A stretch of DNA of 64,000 nt, taken from positions 1-64,000 of the forward strand of contig CALDOZ010000051.1 in NCBI GenBank assembly GCA_937912025.1. The letters run 5' to 3'. The stretch is from an uncultured Clostridia bacterium. Its GTDB lineage: Bacteria; Bacillota; Clostridia; Christensenellales; Borkfalkiaceae. Shown here in pieces: positions 16,143 through 23,498 of this stretch. The notes beneath the pieces are model-generated. The model ran no database searches. It saw only the letters and a list, made by a program, of their open reading frames with translations, and was not told the DNA's origin. A program made the translations under genes and the position numbers. Every line of letters starts with the position of its first letter. Positions within the stretch are counted from its first letter, which is position 1.

Positions 16143-17633
16143 TTAATCTTCACTTTGCGTGCCAAGCGCATAGCCTTTATAATCGTGGAAAAATTCTTCG
16201 GCTACCTTAGTCATTTTTACACTTACCGTTTTGCCGTTAAAGTTTGCTAAAATACCAATATGACCTAAGTTAACGTCAACTGCGTTTATCCTAATAAGCA
16301 ACGTATCTTGACTTGTAAACGCAGCGTTCCCCGTACAAATATATCCGCTACCTTTTGGAGTATGCATGCGAGTATGATAGTAATGCGTTTCTGGAAATTC
16401 AAAAAAGACGTGCTTTTCCATACCAAATTTAATTTGTTTAACTCCGCGCGCATTTTCGTAAGTAAACGTTCCTTCGTCGCCTTCAAAACTAAACTTACAC
16501 CATTTAAGGCCAATACTATTTTGGCTAAACGTATACTTTTTGTTTTGAATTTCATTTTGAATAGGCGACGTTTTTTCGCCGTATCCGTTATGAAGAGAAA
16601 AATTATTTATAGCCTCTTTAAGTTCGTTATAATCGCTTTCGTTTTCGCTAAGACTTTGAGTTAACGCGCGCTTCATATTCATAACTCCAAGATGAAGTAA
16701 CGTTCCAAACACCCCTGCGCTTGATTGTGTATCGCTATTTATAACTACCATAAAATCTTCGCTTGGATAGCAATGCGCAAACTGACAACCCATACCGTTG
16801 AACGCAAAACCGCCTTCAGGAGTAATCCAAATTTGATAACCATAACCGTAACAGTCGTAATTATATGCGTTATCTACGATTGTATCTATACGTTTTGTCG
16901 TTGCGTTTTTAACGTAGTCGTAAGGTAAAAGTTGTTTACCATTATGATTACCCATATGCATAATAAGTTCGGCAAACTTTGCAAAATCACGAGTAGTGCA
17001 ACAAACGCCGCTACCACCCCAACTATAACCGTCTGGCGACTCAACACAAAAAATATCTTTAGCAACGCCTATTTCGTCAAGTTCAGGACGCATATATTCA
17101 AGGAATTTTTTACCCGTTAATTTTTCAACTAAAACGTCGAGCATAAACGAAGAAGAAGTGTTATAGTCAAATATCGCACCTGCTTTCTTTACCGTTTTAT
17201 GCTTTTCTTCAAAGTAGGTTGGAACCCAAGGCTCCTTTCTAAATCCTTTATCTGAATAAGTATCGTTACCAAACGGCACGGACATTTTTAGTAAATCTTC
17301 AATAGTCATATTAAGGCGTTCGCTATCGTACGTTTTACCGTGAGTAAATTCTGGAAAATAATCGTAAAACTTATCGGTAACCTTAACAAGACCTTCTTTA
17401 ACGAGTTTACCAACCGCCATAGCGGCGTAAGTTTTAGAACACGAATAAAGCCTATGTTTAAAATCTACGAAATACGGATGAGCGTATGCTTCCGCTAAAA
17501 TTTTACCGTTTCTAACAACCATAAACGAGTGGACGTTTATTTTGTAAAAATTAATAAGGTCTATAAACTCTTTTACCTTCTTTGAAGGTAAGCCCTCACT
17601 TTCAGGACTAACGTATATAAAATCATTTACCAT
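16143..17633 (-). CDS. Beta-lactamase-family serine hydrolase
   Basis: 496 residues, a class-C beta-lactamase/esterase fold in the first 350: SxxK motif in YSCSKTYAAM (nucleophile Ser about 70), YxN as DYNTSSS, and a GMGCQ-type third region. The C-terminal 140 residues form a beta-rich domain (KWCKFSFEGDEGTFTYENARG). No signal peptide, so cytoplasmic. Being first gene of an operon with uxaB and uxaA, it may remove ester groups from uronate-containing sugars; that role is inference. The ATG has no strong ribosome-binding site. Confidence 0.82.
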   Translation of the reverse strand: MVNDFIYVSPESEGLPSKKVKEFIDLINFYKINVHSFMVVRNGKILAEAYAHPYFVDFKHRLYSCSKTYAAMAVGKLVKEGLVKVTDKFYDYFPEFTHGKTYDSERLNMTIEDLLKMSVPFGNDTYSDKGFRKEPWVPTYFEEKHKTVKKAGAIFDYNTSSSFMLDVLVEKLTGKKFLEYMRPELDEIGVAKDIFCVESPDGYSWGGSGVCCTTRDFAKFAELIMHMGNHNGKQLLPYDYVKNATTKRIDTIVDNAYNYDCYGYGYQIWITPEGGFAFNGMGCQFAHCYPSEDFMVVINSDTQSSAGVFGTLLHLGVMNMKRALTQSLSENESDYNELKEAINNFSLHNGYGEKTSPIQNEIQNKKYTFSQNSIGLKWCKFSFEGDEGTFTYENARGVKQIKFGMEKHVFFEFPETHYYHTRMHTPKGSGYICTGNAAFTSQDTLLIRINAVDVNLGHIGILANFNGKTVSVKMTKVAEEFFHDYKGYALGTQSED

Positions 17634-17689
17634 ACAATTTTTACGCTTAACGTTTATTTATTTTTTGTAAGCGCACCTTTTATAGGTAA

Positions 17690-17695
17690 ATTATA
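17690..17695 (-). promoter_or_regulatory. Probable -10 box of the uronate operon
   Basis: TATAAT on the minus strand, without a recognisable -35 hexamer 17 bp upstream, as expected for a promoter needing an activator such as the divergent AraC protein. Tentative. Confidence 0.4.
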
Positions 17696-17726
17696 TAATA
17701 AAATTTACTAAAAATGTTGCATTATT

Positions 17727-17755
17727 TTGATTTTATGTTAAAATAATTATAAAAT
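17727..17755 (+). promoter_or_regulatory. Sigma-A promoter of the AraC regulator
   Basis: TTGATT, 17-bp spacer, TAAAAT on the plus strand. Confidence 0.65.
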
Positions 17756-17768
17756 ATTGACCAATATT
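17753..17768. promoter_or_regulatory. Inverted repeat at the araC-type start site
   Basis: AATATTG-AC-CAATATT, perfect 7-bp arms, overlapping the -10 and the start point of the regulator gene. A candidate autoregulatory operator. Confidence 0.45.
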
Positions 17769-17788
17769 ACAAAGTTTTAAGGATTTAT

Positions 17789-18595
17789 ATGAATTCAGAT
17801 CAATTTTATGAAAAGTACGGCATATTCGTTGAGTTTTTAACTTTTAACGGAACAATGCCCGCTATGCACGAACACCCAACGTACGAAATGTATTTTCTAA
17901 TACACGGCGATAGAACGTATTTCGTTGAAGATAGCGTTTTTCGCTTGCAAAACGGCGAAGTTGCTTTAATTCCGCCACACGTCTTGCATAAAACGGGTGG
18001 CAAATCGGGCAACAGAATACTTTTAGCGTTTAGGCGCGATTATTTAGAAAAATATTTTACAAGCCAAGCGATTGAAACGTTAGTTTGTGGCTTTAAATAT
18101 CACCACCGCACTCCTAAAAAAGAAGACGCTGAAAAAATTATCAATATTTGTAATGAAATTCGTAAACTACAAGAAAAAGATACGGACGACGGCTTATTTA
18201 TTTTAGTTGCCGAACTTTTAAAAATTTTAAATAACTCTCCTACGGCGGAAATTGCGCCGTCGCCAAGCAAAAAATTAATTGCCGATATTACCGACTACGT
18301 CAACTTAAATTATAGCGAAATTAAAGGCGTTGAAGACACCGCCGAAAAATTTTATATTAACAAATGCTACCTTTGTAGAATTTTTAAAAAAGTTACGGGT
18401 ATTCCGTTCGTAACCTATCTCAATAGCGTTAGATTAGGCCACGCCGCCGACTTATTGCTTAGTTCTACTAAAGAAGTTTCTGAAATCGCTACCCTTTGCG
18501 GTTTTAACTCTAATTCATATTTTTGCAATATGTTTAAAGTTGAGTTTGGAATGACTCCACGCGCTTATAGAATGGGCAACAAAAAACAAAAATAA
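17789..18595 (+). CDS. AraC-family transcriptional regulator
   Basis: 268 residues. The N-terminal half is an AraC-type cupin sensor (HEHPTYEMYFLIHGDRTYFVEDSVFRLQNGEVALIPPHVLHKT). The C-terminal 100 residues are the double helix-turn-helix (AEKFYINKCYLCRIFKKVTG, then EVSEIATLCGFNSNSYFCNMFKVEFGMTPRAYR). AAGG lies before the ATG. Divergent from the serine hydrolase-uxaB-uxaA operon, it is the probable activator responding to a hexuronate-derived sugar. Ends in a shared terminator with trpB. Confidence 0.93.
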   Translation: MNSDQFYEKYGIFVEFLTFNGTMPAMHEHPTYEMYFLIHGDRTYFVEDSVFRLQNGEVALIPPHVLHKTGGKSGNRILLAFRRDYLEKYFTSQAIETLVCGFKYHHRTPKKEDAEKIINICNEIRKLQEKDTDDGLFILVAELLKILNNSPTAEIAPSPSKKLIADITDYVNLNYSEIKGVEDTAEKFYINKCYLCRIFKKVTGIPFVTYLNSVRLGHAADLLLSSTKEVSEIATLCGFNSNSYFCNMFKVEFGMTPRAYRMGNKKQK

Positions 18596-18616
18596 CAACT
18601 CTTTTATGCAACAAAA

Positions 18617-18658
18617 AAGCACGCCGTTTTCACTATGCGTTGAAAATTAAGCGTGCTT
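18617..18658. terminator. Bidirectional terminator between AraC and trpB
   Basis: AAGCACGC / GCGTGCTT outer stem with an inner TTTTCA/TGAAAA pairing, A-run on the left and T-rich stretch on the right. Confidence 0.75.
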
Positions 18659-18667
18659 ATTTTAGTT

Positions 18668-19888
18668 TTATTTATCAAGACCGTATCCGTAATTTTCAAT
18701 AACGTAATCTAAGTCTTTATCGCCTCTACCCGAAAGACAAATTAATACCGAACCTTTCTTCATTTCCTTAGCAAGTTTCATAGCGTAAGCAACAGCGTGA
18801 GAACTTTCAAGCGCTGGAATAATACCTTCTAAACGAGAAAGTTTAAAGAACGCGTCAACCGCTTCAACGTCACTAGCAGTAACGTAATTAACTCTACCTA
18901 TACTTTGAAGATACGCGTGTTCAGGACCAGACGAAGGATAATCAAGACCGCTTGCAATAGAGTACACAGGAGCAGGATTGCCGTTTTCGTCTTTAAGCAT
19001 TATACTGTTAAATCCGTGCATAATACCTTCCGTACCATAGTTAAGGCTTGCAGCGTGGTCACCAAGTTTAGCGCCTTTACCGAGTGGCTCAACACCGTAA
19101 ATATCAACAGGGTCGTTTAAAAAGCCCGAGAACATACCAATTGAGTTTGAACCACCGCCAACGCAAGCAACGATAGAGTCAGGAAGTTCACCCGTCATAT
19201 CAATAAACTGTTCGCGCGATTCGATACCAACGACGCTTTGGAAATCTCTAACCATCATTGGGAATGGGTGCGGACCAAGTACTGAACCTATACAATAAAT
19301 ACAATTTTTATAATCTTCAGCGTACGCTTTAAAAGCGGCGTCAACTGCTTCTTTAAGAGTTTGTAAACCTTCTTTTACTTCAATAACGTTAGCGCCTAAA
19401 ACTTTCATTCTTGCAACGTTTGGCGCTTGCTTTTTAATGTCCACCGCGCCCATATAAATATCGCATTCAAGACCAAAATACGCTGCGGCTGTAGCAAGAG
19501 CAACACCGTGTTGACCTGCGCCCGTTTCGGCAATAATTTTCTTTTTGCCCATATATTTAGCAAGTAAGCCTTCGCCCATACAGTGATTGAGTTTATGCGC
19601 GCCTGTATGGTTTAAGTCTTCACGCTTAGCGTAAAGTTGAACGTTACCTAAACTTTCAGACAAACGTTTAAGATGAGTTATAGGAGTTGGTCGACCTTGA
19701 AATTCCTTTCTAATTCTTCTAAGTTCCGCAACGAATTCTGAAGACTTACAAATACTCCAGTACGCATCGGTAATTTCATGCATAGCATTTTCTAAATCTT
19801 TTGAAAGATACGCGCCACCGAATTTACCAAAAAATCCGTTTTCGTCTGGAAATTTTTTAAGATACGATAAAAAGTCTTTTGTGTACAT
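18668..19888 (-). CDS. trpB: Tryptophan synthase beta chain (orphan)
   Basis: PLP enzyme making tryptophan from indole and serine. PLP lysine K99 in NHTGAHKLNH, catalytic glutamate E121 in AETGAGQHGVA, phosphate loop CVGGGSNSIG and CLSGRGDKDL are all intact, and the sequence is of the TrpB1 type that normally pairs with TrpA. The start at 19888 follows AAGGAG and gives 406 residues. There is no trpA or other trp gene nearby; it is the second gene of an operon with an MBL hydrolase. It may use free indole, for example from gut neighbours, but this is inference. Confidence 0.93.
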   Translation of the reverse strand: MYTKDFLSYLKKFPDENGFFGKFGGAYLSKDLENAMHEITDAYWSICKSSEFVAELRRIRKEFQGRPTPITHLKRLSESLGNVQLYAKREDLNHTGAHKLNHCMGEGLLAKYMGKKKIIAETGAGQHGVALATAAAYFGLECDIYMGAVDIKKQAPNVARMKVLGANVIEVKEGLQTLKEAVDAAFKAYAEDYKNCIYCIGSVLGPHPFPMMVRDFQSVVGIESREQFIDMTGELPDSIVACVGGGSNSIGMFSGFLNDPVDIYGVEPLGKGAKLGDHAASLNYGTEGIMHGFNSIMLKDENGNPAPVYSIASGLDYPSSGPEHAYLQSIGRVNYVTASDVEAVDAFFKLSRLEGIIPALESSHAVAYAMKLAKEMKKGSVLICLSGRGDKDLDYVIENYGYGLDK

Positions 19889-19898
19889 AATTTGCTCC

Positions 19899-20642
19899 TT
19901 ATAATTCAATAATCATACCGTCGTAAGCAACGGTAAGAGGAAATTTACTTTGTATTTTACTTGCAAAACCAGTTAATATTTCAAGCGAGTTTCTTAACTC
20001 GTAAACGTGGTTTAATACCATAGCCTTAGTTTTTGTTTTAGAAAGCGTATCGTAAACGTAATCTTCACTATAAAACTGGTGAGCGCTTTCCATAACAACT
20101 AAATCGCATTCGTTATTATAATCGTTAAAAATCTTAGGGTAATCGGTCAGGTTACAAGTTAAGTCCCCCGTAAATACTACTTTTTTACCATCCGCTTCAA
20201 CGATAAACGCGTGAGAATTTTCAATATGCTGAGTTTTTACAGAGGATATTTTCACGTTACCGTCGTCAAAAACAACGCCTTCTTCGTACTTATTAAGCGT
20301 CACTCTACCGTGGTATGGAATGCACGTTTCAATAAGACTAACCATTGCGTTTAAACGTTTTAAGTCTGGAGCGTAAACGGGAATTTTTATGTGTGAAAAC
20401 TCGTTAAATTCGTTTAGCGTATCCATAAAAGCATACAAGCCAATCATATGGTCTGAATGCATATGAGTAATAAAAATACCATTAACGTCTTCAAACGCAA
20501 AACCATTGCGTTGCAATAAATCGAGTATAGGCGCACCCGCATCTATAACGTAATGTTTTCCGTTTACCGTTACGACTATTGACGAGCAATATCTGTTTTT
20601 TTCAGCAATGCCGTGGCTTGAACCTAAAAACGTAATTTTCAT
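19899..20642 (-). CDS. Metallo-beta-lactamase-fold hydrolase
   Basis: 247 residues with the metal motif THMHSDHMIG, further ligands in QHIENSHAF (His), FTGDLTCNLTD (Asp) and LNHVYE (His). The layout resembles RNase Z-like/phosphodiesterase MBL proteins, but without the RNase Z exosite arm. Cytoplasmic; substrate unknown. The start at 20642 follows GCGGAG. It is separated by 10 bp from trpB, so the two share a transcript, a pairing with no obvious pathway logic. Confidence 0.85.
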   Translation of the reverse strand: MKITFLGSSHGIAEKNRYCSSIVVTVNGKHYVIDAGAPILDLLQRNGFAFEDVNGIFITHMHSDHMIGLYAFMDTLNEFNEFSHIKIPVYAPDLKRLNAMVSLIETCIPYHGRVTLNKYEEGVVFDDGNVKISSVKTQHIENSHAFIVEADGKKVVFTGDLTCNLTDYPKIFNDYNNECDLVVMESAHQFYSEDYVYDTLSKTKTKAMVLNHVYELRNSLEILTGFASKIQSKFPLTVAYDGMIIEL

Positions 20643-20677
20643 AAATTCACTCCGCTTGATTTTAAACGATATGTGAT

Positions 20678-20706
20678 ATTTTAACACTATTACTCTATTT
20701 TGTCAA
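20678..20706 (-). promoter_or_regulatory. Sigma-A promoter of MBL-trpB
   Basis: TTGACA, 17-bp spacer ending TGT, TAAAAT on the minus strand; a very strong promoter with a leader of only about 30 bases. Confidence 0.8.
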
Positions 20707-20841
20707 AAAAAACTTACCTAAATTGCGCATTTTATATACAAATTTTTATTTGTTTATCACTTTTTATTGAGTTTATATTTTTTAAGTGGCTTTAACTTTT
20801 TAACCTGCTTTGTCGTCAGTCTTTTTTAGTAAAAACAACGC

Positions 20842-21675
20842 TTAACTTCCGCTTAGTCTTTCAAGCGATGGTTTAAGCGCCAAGTATTCGTCGATAACGT
20901 CGTCAAAAATGGTATAATTAAACGTTTTACGCAATTTTTCTACGTTCCACTGCTTTACGTTTGCAATATGTGGGTACGGTAAATAAAATAATCTACGCGA
21001 AAAATGGCGAATTACCGTGCTTTTATATAACTTATTTTGGTCGTTAAAACGCTGAGAAATGACCTTTTTATTAGTGGCGAAATTGTTTAAAACGGTTTGG
21101 TCTGAATACGTCATTTTTTTACTGTTTATTGCCTTTCGCATTTTTAAAAATAGCCCGGTATCATTACACTTGTCTAAATTAAAAAGCACAACGCCTGCGT
21201 TAATATAGTTTGGACTTATAAATACCCTTCCGTAATAATCGCGCGATGCTAAAAATTCGTAACCCGTAACGTCTAATTGGTATAATAAGTTTACGTCTTT
21301 ATTAAACAAAACGTCGGCGTCAAGATACAAAAGTTTACCTTTAAAACCTATAAGGTCTATGAGTAGTCTTAAAAGAGTATAAGGCGACCATTTAGTATTC
21401 TCGTTAGGATTATGCTTAAACTCTTTTTCATAAACGCTAGTTACATCGTACAACTTTACCGTTGTGTTTTCATTATAATTTTGAAGGACTTTTTCGAGGA
21501 ATTTTGCTTGTTTTTCAGTTATTGGAACGTACTTTTTATCTATCCTTGTAACGTCCATTGTAAGTATATTTATAGTTATATTTCTTGGGGCGTCTAAGCG
21601 TTTTACCATAGATAAAGACGACGTTACAATCCCGTCAAACACTCCACTATTACCTGCGTATAATGCGTTTATCAT
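20842..21675 (-). CDS. Glycosyltransferase family 8
   Basis: 277 residues with the GT-A fold of GT8: N-terminal INALYAGNSGVFDGIVTSSLSM, the metal-binding DxD in GKLLYLDADVLF, and the conserved NAGVVLFNLDKC and FNDQNKLYK segments. These enzymes move glucose or galactose from UDP-sugars, retaining configuration. No signal peptide. An AGGAGG site precedes the ATG. It stands alone, with no other cell-envelope genes nearby; acceptor unknown. Confidence 0.9.
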   Translation of the reverse strand: MINALYAGNSGVFDGIVTSSLSMVKRLDAPRNITINILTMDVTRIDKKYVPITEKQAKFLEKVLQNYNENTTVKLYDVTSVYEKEFKHNPNENTKWSPYTLLRLLIDLIGFKGKLLYLDADVLFNKDVNLLYQLDVTGYEFLASRDYYGRVFISPNYINAGVVLFNLDKCNDTGLFLKMRKAINSKKMTYSDQTVLNNFATNKKVISQRFNDQNKLYKSTVIRHFSRRLFYLPYPHIANVKQWNVEKLRKTFNYTIFDDVIDEYLALKPSLERLSGS

Positions 21676-21812
21676 ATAAACCTCCTATATCTATCATTAT
21701 TGCCCTTTTAAAAAAAACTAACACTAATGATAAAAAGTATAAGTGCTTAATAAAGTTTACCTTAATTTTAATAGCGTTATTTTGAAATTTTAATTATAAT
21801 TTGTAAAATTTT

Positions 21813-21826
21813 GGTTAAAATTAACC
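21813..21826. promoter_or_regulatory. GGTTAA inverted repeat
   Basis: GGTTAA-AA-TTAACC in the 250-bp divergent gap between the GT8 gene and the thioesterase gene. It is 39 bases upstream of the thioesterase -35 box. AT-rich context makes chance occurrence possible. Nothing else but the promoter below was found in this gap. Confidence 0.25.
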
Positions 21827-21864
21827 TTTTATACTCTTTGTTTAGATAAACTCAACGATAACGT

Positions 21865-21893
21865 TTGACTTTTTACGTTAAAAATTTTAATAT
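21865..21893 (+). promoter_or_regulatory. Sigma-A promoter of the thioesterase
   Basis: TTGACT, 17-bp spacer, TAATAT on the plus strand. Confidence 0.6.
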
Positions 21894-21925
21894 TTATTTA
21901 TAACTCTTATATATAAAGGTAAAGT

Positions 21926-22657
21926 ATGAAGAACTTTTTACAAACAACACAAATAGTAAATTATTCTGAAGTTGACGTTGCTTATCGCTTGCGTTACGAC
22001 AGTATCCTTTCTATTTTTCAAAAAATAACTCTAATGCATTCTACAGAACTTAAAGTTGACGCTCCGTCGTTATTAAAAAACTCAAACGCGTTTTGGGTTT
22101 TATGTAAATCTAAATTTAAAATTAACCGTTTGCCCATTATGAACGATCAATTAACTTTAAAAACGTGGCCAACCGTAGTTACTCCGCTACGCTTTTATAG
22201 GGAATACGTTATTTGCTGCAATGAAAACGAAGATATAGTTGGCACAAGTGAGTGGTGTACGTTTGACTATACTACACGCACTGTAAGACGCTCTAACACT
22301 ATTGCTTACCCTTACGATATGGAGCATATTACTAAAACTTCTGGCGCTGGCGATTATTCTAAAAAGCGTGAGACGGTTGAAGATTGCGATTTTTCACACT
22401 CTCACGTTTCAAAATTTGTAGACGTTGACCCCAACAATCACACCAATAACGTTGCTTACGTTAGAATGGCGCTTGATACGTTTTTGCCAGATGAGTTTAT
22501 AAATATAGATTTTACCGAGTTTGAAATTTATTTTAATAATCAATCGTACTACGGCGATAAAATTAATATTTACCGCAAAAAAACTGATTACGGTTATTAC
22601 GTTGAAGGTAAAATTTTAGATAAAACTATTTTTACTGCAATATTTAAAACTGAATAA
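21926..22657 (+). CDS. Acyl-ACP thioesterase
   Basis: 243 residues, double hot-dog fold of the acyl-ACP thioesterase family (PF01643): N-terminal YSEVDVAYRLRYDSILSIFQ, conserved NAFWVLCKSKFKINR and LKTWP, and the second hot-dog catalytic region DVDPNNHTNNVAYVRMAL with the Asn-His pair. It releases free fatty acids from acyl carrier protein. Stand-alone gene with own promoter and terminator, as usual in clostridia. AAGG precedes the ATG. Confidence 0.92.
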   Translation: MKNFLQTTQIVNYSEVDVAYRLRYDSILSIFQKITLMHSTELKVDAPSLLKNSNAFWVLCKSKFKINRLPIMNDQLTLKTWPTVVTPLRFYREYVICCNENEDIVGTSEWCTFDYTTRTVRRSNTIAYPYDMEHITKTSGAGDYSKKRETVEDCDFSHSHVSKFVDVDPNNHTNNVAYVRMALDTFLPDEFINIDFTEFEIYFNNQSYYGDKINIYRKKTDYGYYVEGKILDKTIFTAIFKTE

Positions 22658-22693
22658 ATTTATTAAAAATTACCACAAAAAGTTGCCCATTTT

Positions 22694-22726
22694 AAAAACT
22701 CACCTTTACTATAAAGGTGAGTTTTT
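22694..22726. terminator. Bidirectional terminator between thioesterase and ZIP genes
   Basis: Perfect 14-bp stem AAAAACTCACCTTT / AAAGGTGAGTTTTT with a 5-base loop. Confidence 0.9.
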
Positions 22727-22743
22727 GTATCTATTAAATTTTG

Positions 22744-23496
22744 TTACACCAATACGACGTCTAAAACAAGCATTACACAAAAACCAAAAATAAGTGCGTA
22801 AGTTGCGGCGCTTTCAACACCGTGCGAGTGCGTTTCAATTATCATTTCGTCGCTTACGACGTAAAGCATCGTACCGGCGGCAAACGCTAAAGCAAACGGC
22901 AATAAAAATGTTGCAAGCGATACGGCAAAGTAACCGATAAACGTCCCTACAACCTCTATAAGCCCCGTTATAAGCGCAATTATAAACGTCTTGCCCTTAC
23001 TTACGCCAGCGGACAATAACGGCGCTATTATTACCATACCTTCAGGAATATTTTGTAGCGCTATACCGACTGCAATGAGTAACGCGCCATTAACGTCGCC
23101 AGAACCAAACCCTACGCCCGACGCTATTCCTTCTGGAAGATTATGCATTGCAATAGCAAGCACAAATAGTAGCACTTTACCAAGTTTTGTTTTGTTATGC
23201 TCTTCAATATCTTTACCTATCATTTTATGTAGGTGCGGTACTGTTTTATCCATTAAATTAAGTACGATTGCGCCTACGAAAATACCAACTACGGTAATTA
23301 CTATTCCCCATTCGCCACCATATTCAAGCGACGGAATAACAAGCCCGAAAACTGATGCTGAAAGCATAATACCCGCGGCAAACGCTAAAATAATGTCTGA
23401 AAATTTATGTGAAATATTTTTAAATAGTAAGCCTATTAACGCGCCAACTACGGTTGCCCCACCAACGCCGAGAGCAGTAAGTAAAACTAATTCCAT
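22744..23496 (-). CDS. ZIP-family metal transporter
   Basis: 250 residues with eight hydrophobic segments and the two metal-site motifs of ZIP proteins: AMHNLPEG and LQNIPEG. Closest in style to ZupT/GufA-type importers of zinc or other divalent metals. The histidine-rich cytosolic loop between TM3 and TM4 is short (VPHLHKMIGKDIEEHNKT). It starts 2 bp after the stop of the beta-galactosidase gene, so it is co-transcribed with lacZ, an unusual partner; GH2 enzymes often need divalent metal ions, which may or may not explain the pairing. Confidence 0.93.
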   Translation of the reverse strand: MELVLLTALGVGGATVVGALIGLLFKNISHKFSDIILAFAAGIMLSASVFGLVIPSLEYGGEWGIVITVVGIFVGAIVLNLMDKTVPHLHKMIGKDIEEHNKTKLGKVLLFVLAIAMHNLPEGIASGVGFGSGDVNGALLIAVGIALQNIPEGMVIIAPLLSAGVSKGKTFIIALITGLIEVVGTFIGYFAVSLATFLLPFALAFAAGTMLYVVSDEMIIETHSHGVESAATYALIFGFCVMLVLDVVLV

Positions 23497-23498
23497 TA

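Noticed and set aside
20643..20706. T-box or trp attenuator before the MBL-trpB operon
   Set aside because: The leader is only about 30 bases, too short for either.
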